A stretch of 64,000 bases of DNA from Alnus glutinosa (Eukaryota; Streptophyta; Magnoliopsida; Fagales; Betulaceae): NCBI RefSeq assembly GCF_958979055.1, contig NC_084887.1:36992620-37056619 (forward strand), read 5' to 3'. Under the pieces are notes generated by a model, which had not been told where the DNA came from, ran no database searches, and saw only the letters and a list, made by a program, of their open reading frames with translations. Below, in pieces: positions 10,431 through 22,685 of the stretch (positions within the stretch are counted from its first letter, which is position 1; each line of letters begins with the position of its first letter). Both the position numbers and the translations under genes were made by a program.

Positions 10431-13400
10431 ACAGTTTAGGTAGGAACGCTTGCCACTTGCCCCATGTGGAATTCGAAAGTAGTAGGACCAACCACAGCTT
10501 GCCGTGGAAATTAAACTCTCAACTATTAATTGATTTATATCAAAAAAACTATTAATTGATTTAATTAGACCGAGTCAGGAAGAATTATTGATGAAGATTG
10601 GACAATTTTTGATGCAATCAAAAATAATTGTTTGTGTTTTTCCAATGACTGTCACTGGAATTAAAGCATGTTTGGGTGCCACTTTTTTTTTTTTTTTTTT
10701 TTTTTAATTATATTTATTATTTTGCAAAAACATGTTTTGATTGTTTTTTTTTAATTAAAATTTTACTCAAGTTTTATCCAAATCTTATAAGTATTCACAA
10801 TTTTGAATGTAATGAAGAATAGTAGAATATAATACAAAAAAAAATTGCACACCCAAACGAGTCCACTGATAAATAACAAAGCTCATGACTAATCTAAACC
10901 CTACTAAAGGGCAAAAGCAGATAATATTAGAATATAGTTTGATTGGTCAGAGGTCAATTTAAAATATTAAATTTGATAAATTTTTTCCAACTATAAAAAA
11001 AAAACCACCCCATAAAACACATCGACAATCATAACCCTTCAATTCAGCTAACCTTGTAATATAGAAACTTTTTAGTCATCATATGAAAAGCCAAGAAAGT
11101 TCCAAGAAGCTACGTTTGGGCAACATTGAATATTCTACTCATATGCATCACAGCATCAGATTCACCAAAGATTTTCTCATCCTTTAACACAAAACAAAAC
11201 AAAATCAAATGTAATTTTCAAGAAACAGCATGCTGTGATTGGCTGCTTTAGAAGATTTTTTTTTTAACCTATTTGTTCGAGCAAGTGGTCCAGCAATTTA
11301 AAATTTATTTGAGCATGCAGGTTTTAATATAAATTGTTTTATATGAATTATCTCACATACGTACAATATACTGAATTGCTAACAATTTGTACCAAAAAAA
11401 AAAAAAAAAGAATTTTAGATTAGTAAACAAAATAATAAATACGTGTGTTGAAAATAAAATAGTTAATGGGGGAATCTAATATTATGCTATTCGCTATTCT
11501 TAGTCTTTGCGTCGAACGTAGGGCACCGGGATTTGATCATCCACAATAATATTCCACATTGAAATTGGGCGACAGCAATTTTGTGATGGTCACTGAGAGT
11601 GAGAGCCATCCCATGACGTCATTGGCACAGAGCCATCACCAGAGAAGAAAGGAGAAGAACTCTTCTCAGCAATCTCATGATGACACCTGTATGTATTGAA
11701 AATGAAACTCTTGTATTGTTGACTTCTTAGTTCCTGTTCACCTTTCTCAATTTATTTAATTTTTTTTTTTTTTTTTTTACAAAAAAAAGGCTAAAAAATG
11801 AGTCCACCAAGTAAACTAATGTCACAAATTTCTACAATCAGAACCCAAACAATAAACCTCCAAAATGTTTTAAGGCAAAACTTAATCCTAAAAAAATTAA
11901 TGTAAGTACAAACTTTTATGTCTATTATGTGACTTATTGACTTATTAGATTGCTGCCCGAGTGTATTCCCATTTCACCATTTTTTTTCCTCCTCCTCCCA
12001 CCTCCCTTTTGCAGGGGGCTAGACCCATGTTTGTTTAGTTTTAGTTTATATATATATATAAAAGGACCCGGTTTTTTTTTTTTTAGATTCTTTGGATTCA
12101 GTATCGCATGTTTTGTTAATTTCATTAAAAATACAAGGAGAATCACAGTTTTTAAAAACACGTGTTAATTTAATAGATTGAATTAAACAAATTTCTTAAA
12201 AGCCAGTTGAAAGCCGGCCATTCAAACTAAAATTACATCGCATCCCCACCACACTAAATTTTTAGAAGCAAACATAGGCAGATTGGTGGTGCGTGCCGGC
12301 AACTCACAATTAAATTGTTGGGTTTTAACCCTACAAATGTCTCCTTTTTAAAATGAATAATGTTATAAACCACATTTTTATCTTATCACTATCTCACCGT
12401 GTTAATGCGATAATGTCAACAAGCTTCTATTTTTTTTTTTTTTTTTTTTTTAAACAAGAGCTAATTGGCAACGCCAATAAAATAAAATAATAGTAAAATA
12501 AAAGTATTGGAAGAGCATCATCATGTCAGCATCATCATGTCAGCATCATCAAGCAAAACAAGGCTATGGACAACATAACGTGTAGAAAATCTTCAAAAGT
12601 TGCTCCTAGAATATATATACAACCTAATCTTTACACAAAACAGACAAAAGAAAAAACATAAAGAGGGAAAGATAAGAAGCCAATGATCAATTGAAGATCT
12701 AATAGAAATATATACTGTAACTTCATGATATGCGACGGGTATGGGAAAAGTATAAATCAGCACTATGATCAATGGAAGATTTAAAAACGCACAATTTTAA
12801 AAGTTAAACCGTGATTTTATCAAATACTTAACTGCATTTTCAAAGCTATAGTTTTCATTAACTATATTTTAACAATTTGGACAGAAAATTTTTACAAACC
12901 CACATATAAAAATGACTTATGTCATTTAAACATGTAAGAAGCACATTTTTTTTTTTTATTAATGCTATTAAAAAAGTATGTTAGAAGTAAATGCTGCTAT
13001 TAAAACATGTGTTTCTCACATGTGAAGTAATACATGTTAATCTTATATATTATATATTGGTTGCATAATATTTCTTACAAATCAATTTATAAAAAATTTC
13101 TATATTAAAAATTTTATTTTTTCAAATCGCACGTCCTAAAAGTTTTGCTTGGAATGCTTGCCCCGTGTGAAATCTGGAAGTAGTCAGCTTGCCGTGAAAA
13201 ACTCTCAACTATTAAATTATTAATTGATTTAGTGTGAGTCTGGAAGAATTATTGATGATGAATGGAAAATTTATTTGAACACGTGGATTTTATATGGACT
13301 ATCTCATAATAACAAAATAATAAATACGTGTGTTGAAATTTGAAAATAAAATACTTAGTGTGGGGGAATCTAATATGCTATGTGATATGTCGAACGTGGA

Positions 13401-14060
13401 TTGAAATTGCACGACAGCACATCCCATGATGTTTTTGGAACAGTCTCATCAGCAAAGAACTCTTCTCACCAGTCTCATGATGACACCTGTATTGAACATA
13501 AACTCGTGTTCTCATACATGTCCTCTCATTCTTTCTTGAAAAGATAGAGCTTGTTTGGTAACTCATCCAAACAATTTTTATTTTCATTTTACTTCTCTCA
13601 AAAATATCAAATCAAAAACATTCTTACTTTTTTACACTTTTTACATCACATCAATAATTTTTTATTATTATTCAACAAAAAAAAAACCCACTACAAAACA
13701 AAACTTTTTCACTTTCCTATAAAACATTCTCAAATTTTATATCACATCAATCATTTCTTACTACTATTCAAATAAATATTCCAATTCACAATCACTTACC
13801 AAACACACTTTCTCAATTTTTTTTTTTTTTCTTCTAACTTAAACCTACAAAAATTATTCAAAGTTCAATTTTATGCCCATCAAACGAATTTTTTAAAAGC
13901 CAGTTGAATTAGGTTTTATTCCTACGAATGTCTCATTTTTAGAATGAGTAAATGTTATAAACCACACTTCATGTTGATGTGACAATGTCAACCAATTTTT
14001 GAATTTAATTTTGAATTTTTTTTTTATTTTTAACGAAGGCTAAATTGGCAAAGCCAGTAA
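10430..14060. repeat. nested local duplication inside block B
   Basis: Two ordered series of matching segments. The marker GCTTGCC...CCC(A/C)TGTG(G/A)AAT, with CAGCTTGCCGTG, is near 10450 and 13150. AATAAATACGTGTGTTGAAA is near 11436 and 13318. CTCATGATGACACCTGTAT is near 11675 and 13475. TTAAAAGCCAGTTGAA is near 12195 and 13892. ATGTTATAAACCACA is near 12360 and 13950. The second series is shorter. No coding sequence. Confidence 0.7.
13550..13806. mobile_element. MITE-like element with TTTGGTAA ends
   Basis: Left TTGTTTGGTAACTCAT and right ATCACTTACCAAACAC are imperfect inverted repeats. The interior is AC/T-rich with two internal CATCACATCAAT(A/C)ATTT repeats. It interrupts the second copy of the nested duplication, and no equivalent is seen in the first. 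Boundaries approximate. Confidence 0.5.
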
Positions 14061-14586
14061 AGTAAAATAAAAGGGTACTTTCTAGCGATACTTTTTTCTT
14101 TTCTTTTCTTTTCTTTTATGAGTAAAATTAAAAAAAAAAAAAAACAAATAATTAAATGCATTACTCTTTTAAGAATAGTGAAAAATAATTTACTCTTAAA
14201 TAACCTCAACCAAACAGTTAAACAAATACATAAAGCAATAAAAAGAATTAACACATATATTTGGTTACGAAGTGAAAACTCTTTACACCAAAGAGAAAAA
14301 CCACTCCTGGACAACCAAACCCAAAAAATCAATTATTAAAAAAAATGATTAATTACAAGAAGTTCGTACTCAAAACCCTTTTACAATAGTCACTATCTTA
14401 AATCCTAACAAGCGCATAATTGTTTGCCTCTCTTCCAGACCTGTTTGGAGAGTTCTTCTATCGACTTCCTTAACTGGAACTCATCTCCAGTTAGACTTCA
14501 ATGATTGAATGATTATAACAAATAACACTCTTAAGAGAAATTGAAACACCCCAGTTCCACGACGACACGTAAGGCATATATTTCTC

Positions 14587-14767
14587 GAGAAATGATCCTT
14601 ACACTCATTTCTCACAACAATCCCACAACAAGCTGATGTAGCTTGTAATATTTTATTATTTTTTTGTTTTGTTTTCTTTTCTTTTTGTAAAAAAATAATA
14701 AAATATTACCAACCACATCAACTTATTGTGGGATTGTTGTGAGAAATGTGTGTAGGAATCATTTCTC
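14587..14767. mobile_element. 181-bp foldback (hairpin) MITE
   Basis: The left arm starts GAGAAATGATCC and runs through CTCACAACAATCCCACAACAAG to GTAATATTTTATTATTTTTTT. The right arm is its near reverse complement, ending GGAATCATTTCTC. The arms are about 80 bp with few mismatches, and the loop is a T-rich tract. Transcription would give a long hairpin RNA, a typical 24-nt siRNA source. Confidence 0.75.
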
Positions 14768-15849
14768 ATATTTCTCTATATAACATTTATATAAATATCT
14801 GCCAATAAGAATTTTCACAAGTTAACTAGCACATCTATCATCTTTAATATGTTCCATCAATCATCTACGTAATCATCCGAAAATTCTATATTCACCTGAT
14901 ACAATTATAAGACATTTAAGCCCTAGTACTTCAAAATCTTTCAACAAATAGCTCGGATTCACCAGAATACTATCCATAGTAAGAAGTACACTTCTTATAT
15001 CTTTTCTCTCTTTCTTCTTATTCTCTACACCTCCTTTTCCTATACGTACACAATGAACAATACAATCCTTTTCTTCCATACTAGCTATTGCCTCTTTCTT
15101 CTTAGACCTCAATCCTCATTCAACAAAGCAATGAGTCATCAAAGAAACAATCAAATATCATCAAGTAAATCAGCAGCAACCCGCAATTACCAAATCTGAT
15201 TCCAACCACCCAAGACAGAAATTCAGTTCTACATCCATTGGGTATATCAAAATCATCAAGAACTCACTCCCAATCGGTAACCCAAAATCATCCCCTCCAT
15301 TTTTCAGCCATCTACAATAATTTCAACCTCTTAACACAGATATCCTTTATATCAAAATCAATGAACCTAAACTCAAACCTCCACACAACTAAATCCAAGG
15401 AACCCATAATTAAATCGTAAGTTTAAGATAATAAAAACATTAATATCGTTATTCAGTTGTTCACTCAAAAACCCAAGAGTACCTCAGAACTATGAAACCC
15501 ATTCCAAATTATTACAAAACACGTCCAAGACAACAACCCCAATTCAGTAACAGTGGCCAGTAATAAAAACAATTAAAACAATGACTCATGCATGAAATGC
15601 AACACCATAAACAGTAAAATACAAGATATGCAGAATTGAATATTAAAAAAAATGAAATTCTCCCACTCAATATAAGATCCAATATCTAAAAAAACCGATA
15701 CAGTAAAAACAAGCCAAAGAAGGAAATGGGCATTTTAAACAAAATCGGACACACTAAACAACCGCCCTGGCACACCCCACACACACACAAAAATTAGAGG
15801 CAAAAACAGAATAAATTTTGTCAATGAGCAGAGAACTGATTCCCGTACA

Positions 15850-15922
15850 ACATTTTTACAACAAGTCACAGGGGCCCACCCCATGTGAGAGGGCTGTTGT
15901 ACACTTGTTGTAAAAGTGATGT
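15850..15922. mobile_element. small foldback element, CCCATGTGAGAGG family
   Basis: The arms ACATTTTTACAACAAGT and ACTTGTTGTAAAAGTG enclose CCCACCCCATGTGAGAGG. The same core occurs inside the hairpin at 28406-28521. Confidence 0.6.
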
Positions 15923-16265
15923 ATTTCTATTATTTTTCCAATGAGCGCCCCCAAAACACACATGTATTTCAACTAAGAAACCAGTCAAATAGCAAGGTAA
16001 AATATCCAAAAATATATATGAGAGGCAAGAAAATATGAGCAAAGGTTTCTCTGCAATAATATGACTAGAAAATTCACTCAACCCATGCTATGCGTGTCGT
16101 GTGTGAAAGCTTTCTCAATAAGGAATAAGTTCATAGATAAGGTTAAAAACACTGAATTTTCTAAAAAGAGAAAATTACTGTTTAATTAGCCAAAAGTAAA
16201 ACCTTATTTTACTAGGGCCTAGCCACCCTCATCTGATACACCACCCCTAAGAAACAACACATTTT

Positions 16266-16281
16266 TTACTTATCAAAAAAA
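16266..16281 (+). mobile_element. 16-bp LINE 3'-tail insertion with 17-bp TSD
   Basis: The 17-mer AAGAAACAACACATTTT occurs at 16249-16265 and again at 16282-16298. Between them lies only TTACTTATC followed by seven A. This is the exact 3' end of the LINE at 61240-61672 (TTACTTATC plus poly-A), so it looks like an extremely 5'-truncated retrotransposition event. Confidence 0.7.
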
Positions 16282-16880
16282 AAGAAACAACACATTTTCT
16301 TTTATTTAGTCCGTTAGTGACCGCCTCTTTCCGCAATGATTTGGTCACTGACTCTTTTTATAGGGACTTTTTTAAGAGCATATTCAGCAGTGGACTTTTT
16401 ATATCCATATTTACTGAGAATTTATTACTTTCATTCTTAGAGCTATAACCTAAAGAGGATGCTAGAGTTTATGGGCTCTAGGTTCAACTAGCGAGTTGGT
16501 CAGTTTGACTAACACACTAAATTTCTCTCAAAAGGATATTCAGAGTAAAAAACCAGAGAGAAAAGAATTTCTTAAGGGAGCTTTGATAGTGCACAAAAGC
16601 AATAGCATGAGAAGAACAAACTATCAAGCTTCAGATGCCGCAGAAAAAACAATGCATAAATCAAGTATATGTACTCTCTCAAGTATATGTAAGAATATTC
16701 CACAAAGCACAAAGACTGAGATATCAGTAAAAAGACATGATATCTGTTAAGCTGTCAAAGGAAAAAAAATAAACATTCTGCATCTCCCCCTTCTTCTTTT
16801 TTTTCTTTATTTATTTATTTATTTTTTAAAAAAAAACAAACAAACTTCACACAAGCAAAACAAAAAAAATGCAAACACAA

Positions 16881-17820
16881 AAGAAAAAACATAAGAGGGA
16901 AAAGATAAGAAGCCAATGATCAATGGAAGATCTAAAAGAAATATATACTGTAACTTCATGATCTGCTATTGTATGGGAAAAGAATAAATCAGCACTATGA
17001 TCAATGGAAGATCTAAAAGCAATCAGATGGGAAAAAAAAAAAAAAAAAAAATCTGCGTCTCCCCCTTTTTTTTTATTAAAACAAACTTCATACAAACAAA
17101 AAAAAAAGAAAAAAAGACAGCACACAGCAAGAAAAAAAAAACATGCTTAGAGAATAAGACTTGAAGAACAATAGAGTCTATTCCTAGCATGTGAAGAAGA
17201 CATGTTTAGGACATGTAACATAACGTATAACATGTAGAAAATCTTCAAAAGAAGCTCCTAGAATATATAAGGAAAAAAAAAAAACATTCTGCATCTACCC
17301 CTTCTTTTTTCTTTTCTTTTTTTAGAAAAAAAAAAACAAACAAACTTACTTCACACAAACAAAACAAAAAAATAAAGACAGCACACAGCAAAAAAAACAA
17401 AGAACCTTAGAGAATAAGACTTAAAGAACAATAGATTCTATTTCTAGCATGTGAAGAAGACATGTTTAGGACATGTAACATAACGTATAACATGTAGAAA
17501 ATCCTCAAAAGAAGCTCCTAGAATATATAAGGAAAAAAAATATATTCTGCATCTTCCCCTTTTTTTTCTTTTTTTTCTTTTTTTAAAAAAAAAAAAAACA
17601 AACAAACAAACAAACAAACTTCACACAAACAAAACACAAAACACACAAAAGAAAAAACATAAGAGGTAAAGACAAGAAGCCAATGATCAATGGAAGATCT
17701 AAAAGATATATACTGTAACTTCATGATCTGCTATGGTATGGGAAAAGAATAAATCAGCACTATGATCAATGGAAGATCTAAAAGCAATCAGATGGTACAA
17801 ATCAAGGAGTTACAGACAAC
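16881..17820. repeat. local tandem repeats beside GT17 copy B
   Basis: A roughly 240-bp tandem pair (about 17112-17320 and 17378-17580) shares GACAGCACACAGCAA, AGCATGTGAAGAAGACATG and GAAGCTCCTAGAATATATAAGG. It is flanked by two copies of the GATCAATGGAAGATCTAAAAG module at 16895-17028 and 17665-17795. Poly-A and poly-T tracts separate the units. Non-coding. Confidence 0.75.
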
Positions 17821-17836
17821 CAAAGTTGTAAGAAGA

Positions 17837-17864
17837 TTTTTTTTTTTTTTTTTTTTTTTGATAA
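17837..17864 (-). mobile_element. 28-bp LINE-tail insertion absent from block A
   Basis: (T)23 followed by GATAA, the reverse complement of a TTATC(A)n LINE tail. It is flanked by GTTGTAAGAAGA (17825-17836) and GTTATAAGAAGA (17865-17876). Block A has the uninterrupted site GTTGTAAGAAGAATATATGAAG near 6220, which gives the empty allele. Confidence 0.75.
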
Positions 17865-18280
17865 GTTATAAGAAGAATATATGAAGAAAGATGAGTGATT
17901 GGTGCACACTAATGTGAGCGGGTGTGTAAATGATGTGCAAACATCATTTTTCGGAAAGAAATGGTACATAAGCTTGCCTGCCAACATGACAGAGATATTC
18001 CCCTCTGATAACGAGCTTCCTACTTGGCAAATTGGCATTCCTCTCCATGTCGGAAGAAACCCCAACTCCCATAAAAGAGGATATACAGAGTTTCCGCTCA
18101 AACTCCAATAACCCAACAAGTTCTTCCCTTCTCTCTAGAGAGTGACCTACACTGTTAGATATATAAGGTATACCTGTATCGCTGATTAGCAAAAACCATC
18201 AAATGGTCCTAGTGACCCGGTTCAGTGCAATGCACAATCTGTATCTCCAATCTCTGAAAAGACACCCCATCTTTCAAGAC

Positions 18281-20429
18281 TCAGCCACTACTTTCTTCTC
18301 TTTGGCAGTTACCAGGCAACAGATATTTGTACTTCTCAGCATTATTCAACAAAAATGTTGGAAGATGGACTGCCGAATAAGAATGAGGAATAGGTCCCAT
18401 CTTTCCAATAATCTCCTTAAATGTGTACTCCTCCGGAATCATGTCAAATAGATCAGCCCCTTTGCATATTACATCCTGAATCCTATCGTGATTCAGATAA
18501 TGAGAAAACCGGACCCGATCATAGTGACTGTAAGCCTTCATCTTGAATACAAAATTGCTGATATAGCGGAAGCAAAAGCTACAATGCCACCCAGCATCTG
18601 GCAAAATGTCATTAGTCTGTCGGTAATGTGCATATCTAGTCTTTCCAGTCTTGTACCTGTGGACAGAAGCTCTCCAGCTTTTGTTGTCTACATAAAACTC
18701 AAACGAATACAAGTAGTTCTTAAGCCCAAGGTGAAGGATAGGCGGAGTACTGTCGTCGCACCACCTCAAGAGATTAATAGTGTGGCCACTTGGAATCTCA
18801 TCGACATCAGACATTATCAACAAATCATCATCTTCTACGCCAGCAATTCTCAGAAGCTTGTCCAGCGCTAATCTCTGATGCGCCTCTTCAACAAATGGAT
18901 TCTCGCCTCTCTTAAATCTTCCTCCAATCATTCCATAAGTCAGCCGAGGTTCAATAAACTTGAACCGGTCACGGTTGCCCGCAAAAATCAATGGTTTAGG
19001 CAAGCCTGTGAATGTTGAGTTTGATTCGAGAAGCACAAACTGAGTCACATATGGATACAATTCATTCCATCGAATTGTAAGGATGTCAAGCTCATTACTG
19101 AATAGAACCGCATCATAGACTCGTCTAGGCGATTCACGAATTCCCCACCCGTGAAGTTTGCAAAGAGTCTCCATTGATATGTTCTCATGATAATAGTGAG
19201 GGATGTTGTGGAAAGGCTTTGGAGGTGATTCCCATATTGGTCTCAGGAAATAAGAGATCTTTTGCCCATGCAAATATCCACCAAAAATGCATAATGGGAC
19301 TATCACAAACCAAAATATATAGGTCCTCAAATCCACCCCTTGCAAAATACATCGGAGTCTTGACATGCTCAGTGCTGCACGAGTTCCCTGCTGTGGATTA
19401 AAACAAAAACTTTCTAAGATACCCGGAATTTATGTATACACCGAAAAAAAAAAAGCACTAAATTAAACTTGTTTAAATAACATGGTACAAAATTCGAAAA
19501 AAATCAGGGATATATAACATCAAATATAAACAGCTCATGAATTTATATAGAATCTTTGAAATGAAATTCCAAAATTTGCATATTTAAAATAACACACAAA
19601 AGTCACAGAATGCTATCAGAAAATTAACAGGAGAAATACCCAACGAAAAACAGAGAATTTATGTAACTTGGAAGGACCAATCATTCAGACACAAATTCCA
19701 CACCATAAACATTAATTTTCATTTCCCTTCTCATACACATTATCACTAAAAGAATTCTTACAAAGGGGTAAAACCTAGATTGAAGTTCAAATTAAAGCAA
19801 AATACATGAATTTCTATCTCTCAAAAATTCAGATGCAAATTTTGAAACGACAATCCATCTATAAGAGTACAAACCCATCAATCAAAAAATTCTAGAGTTA
19901 CAAGGGGCGAGAATAGATATCCCTTATATATATATATATATATATAGAAAAGGATATCGGAGCACATTATACACTTGAACGAGTCCGAATTTTTCTTTAT
20001 CGGATATTAATCCAAACAAGAGATACCCATTACTGAAAAACTCAAAAGCAACCTCTAAAATTAAATTTTCTTTTGCTAAAAGAAAAAAAAAATGTATAAA
20101 ATTGAAAAAGAGTAGACAATTGGAATAGAAAAATACTTCAAGCAAAAACTCAACAAAAAAAAATAATAACAAATCCCTTTATTCCTTAAAACCAAAAAAG
20201 AAAATCGAAACCAAAGATACCCATTGCCAAAAACTAAAAAAAAAAACCTAAAAATTTAGAAAAAAAAAAAAAAAAAAAAAACAGAAAAGTTAACAATTAA
20301 AAAAAAAAGTATATAATTACAAAAGGGAGAGCAAAAAGAAAAAAGAAGATGAAAAAGAAGTACCTGGCCGCAAACGTCTTCGCAGATAGCATCAGTCTTC
20401 TTATTAGAAGAGTAGTACCCATCTGACAT
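18281..20429 (-). CDS. GT17 beta-1,4-N-acetylglucosaminyltransferase-like protein, copy B (complete)
   Basis: Two exons. Exon 1 is 20364-20429 (22 codons, starting [13 protein letters not shown] and ending at CAG|gta). Exon 2 is 18281-19387, entered at CAGCAG|GGA. Intron 1 is 19388-20363. The product is 390 residues. The short exon 1 plus long exon 2 matches the plant GT17 genes I recall from Arabidopsis, whose proteins also start MS(D/E)GYY. Layout: cytosolic tail, one membrane anchor at about 41-60, a stem, then a lumenal GT17 domain with [14 protein letters not shown] (about 110-123), [12 protein letters not shown] (DVD at about 216-218, likely metal and sugar-nucleotide binding) and a C-terminus ending near LLPGNC. 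By family it should transfer GlcNAc to glycans in the Golgi; the plant acceptor is not established. Upstream lie a leader of about 200 bp and a (CT)n tract at 20601-20633 on the plus strand. Confidence 0.9.
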
Positions 20430-21168
20430 GATGATACTCTGTTTGTTGTATATTAAAGAAGAAACCCAAAGTCCTCTTTCTCAGTGACCAAAATTCAGAT
20501 CGTCAAGACCCAGATCAACCCCCACCACGAACCAAAGGCCGAAATTTCGAAGCGAAATTAGGCAAAGCAATCCCCCTCAAAACCCAACGATCTTCAGGCT
20601 TTGCTCTCTCTCTCTCTCTCTCCCTCTCTGAAAAACTTGTAACGTCAATTATAGCCGTTTGGTGGTTTTTATTTCTCTCCCCGGATAGCTCTTCCAAATA
20701 TCGAAGGACACAGAACGAGAGAGAATAACTAAACTTTTAAAAAAAAATTGAGAAAAACTATCTAGTTTCTTGTTTTTTTTTTTTTTTTATTTTGATATAC
20801 CAAGACTCTGTCTCACACCCGTTGGATATTGGAGCGGTAGGGTTGCGCAAAGGAGCGGCGCTTTTGTTTGGGTCGGGTCTATTTTAATGATGTTTTTACT
20901 GATCTACCCTTGGTTTGCTTGGTCGCAAAGTTTGAGAACGAAGGGGTGTAATAGTCATTCGAGTTTCGAATTTGCGTACGTGGAACGTGGTTTCGGGGGG
21001 CTGTTCCCCACGCGCCGTTTGACCCGGCAAAGACATCCCGTTATTTTGATTGCGCCTTTCTGAGAACCTTTCTGTATCAACCGTAAGGACGTATTAATTA
21101 TCCCTTTTTTTGTATCATTAATAACCGTTTCGAGGATTGTGATTTGTGAGCCCAAAAGGACACTCTAA
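20430..21168 (-). promoter_or_regulatory. promoter and 5' UTR region of GT17 copy B
   Basis: Immediately upstream of the ATG on the minus strand. It contains a (CT)n run on the plus strand (GA repeat on the transcribed strand) at 20601-20633, a common plant core-promoter or 5'-UTR element bound by BPC/GAGA-type factors, and a T-rich tract at 20773-20788. It is more GC-rich (20800-21060) than the surrounding DNA. No clear TATA box was assigned. Confidence 0.5.
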
Positions 21169-21658
21169 GAGCATTCCCAATGATTTATATATTTTTCAAT
21201 CTAGAATAGCTAATCAAAATTTATTTTATCTAGTTTAGCTAATGAATTTTAAATGCATTATACATCCGATTATCTATTCTTAACTCTATATTATTTTTTT
21301 ATTATTTTTAATTTTTTTTATTTCATTATAGTATTTTTTTTTCACGTGGGTCCCGCTTTATAACTCCACTACTTTGCACACTTTCTCTTAAATCTCCACT
21401 ATAAAGGAAGAAAAAAAAAAAAAGAACGTGGAGTGGTGGAGGGAAAAAGGAAAAAAGCAAAGCTAAAAAAGTGGAGATAAAGAATAAAAAAAATAGATAA
21501 GTGAATAGTATAACTCTACATGTAGAGTTCCACTATTTATGGAATTAAGAAAAATCTATTATAGAGTTGGAATACATAAGCTGATGGAGTCTCTTTTTAA
21601 CACTTTTATTATCTATTCTAGCTTAAAGTTACAAATAGATAATCTATTAGGAGTGCTC
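21169..21658. mobile_element. Tourist-like MITE, 490 bp, TAA duplication
   Basis: The left end GAGCATTCCCAATG and right end TATTAGGAGTGCTC are imperfect inverted repeats, and TAA lies on both sides (21166-21168 and 21659-21661). GAGCAT(C/T)CCCAA ends with TWA duplication are typical of PIF/Harbinger-derived Tourist MITEs in plants. AT-rich interior, no coding. Confidence 0.75.
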
Positions 21659-22685
21659 TAAGGTGGATGGATCTTGGTCCGAGTCATGGATCCTTTTTCT
21701 TTTCTTTAAAAATACTTTTTATATTATCTTTTTTATTAAAAAAAAAAAAATCAATAAAAAGATGAAAAAGGCCCTTCTAGTTGGGAACTTGGGACGGGTT
21801 GAAGTAGGTAGGAACATCTTTGGCTACTAGCATTTGAGTCATTTTGTTGAAACTGTGGCCCAATCAAAAACTAATTAGGGTTTAATATTCATCCATATTT
21901 TGCTAAAATAGGCATTTTCAAACGTTTTGATAGTTTTGGGAGCCGGAGTTGAAGTGTTGACAATTTGTGGAGCTAGTTGCAAAACGGGTGGTAATTTGGG
22001 AAACTAAATTGTATTTTTTTTTTTTTTAAGTTTAGTATTTACTCTTTAGACAGTGAGAGAAAGATAAATGTAATATGATTGTTTAAGTTTACTTTTTAAT
22101 GTTGAAAAAAAAATGTTTAAATATACAGTTCAATCATTTTATGACTTGAACTCTCTTAAACTTATCTCTAACCATTTAACTTCGTTTCATATTCGTGTCG
22201 GGTTTGCGTGTTGTGTCAAAAATTGACAGCCCTATCCATATCTTTCTATTTCTATTTCTTTCTTTTTTTTAGCATCCATCCATCTAACATTTTATGGGTA
22301 ATATAAGTTTCATTAACAAAAATAAAAATACATATAAAGTGATGGGAACCCCAATAAGCTCTTCCGTACCGTTAATAGAGTGCCAAATAAAAATAATAAA
22401 AAATTTTAAAAAAGATGGGTATATACAAATTTTGCTTTTTCTTAAGTTTATTTATTATCCACCATAAGTGGAATCTATAAAATTCATATGGTCCTCAAAA
22501 AACCATGTGAAAGAATTTTGTTTCTCTTCTTTTGTTTTTTTTTTTTTTTTTCCCCCTTAAAAAAAAAAAAGGTTAAAGGCTTTAAAGACATTAATAAACA
22601 GAATACACGTTTAATCCATTTTTTTTTTTTTTTTGGTTAAATTAGCTAATAGGATGTAAGTGATTTTTACCCAAATTTATATTTA
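21659..22685. other. AT-rich spacer
   Basis: Poly-T and poly-A runs (22011-22027, 22535-22570, 22619-22635). No gene or clear element recognised. Confidence 0.5.

Larger units (their letters stand above)
14061..16880. other. gene-poor insert of block B
   Basis: Not matched in block A. Contains a long hairpin (14587-14767), a small hairpin element (15850-15922) and a LINE-tail insertion (16266-16281). The rest is AT-rich with no supported exon, and the open frames are short and unlike known proteins. Confidence 0.5.
8542..20143. repeat. tandem duplication block B (expanded)
   Basis: Right copy of the duplication. It starts at TAAGGATAATAGAAGTTGAAG, and its homology to block A ends at ACTTCAAGC inside GT17 intron 1. 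It is twice the size of A because of inserted and re-duplicated material. Segments at about 10430-10600, 11410-11760 and 12160-12480 recur, shortened, at about 13130-13290, 13310-13520 and 13880-14060. The stretch 12661-12790 recurs at 16895-17028 and 17665-17795. Confidence 0.8.
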
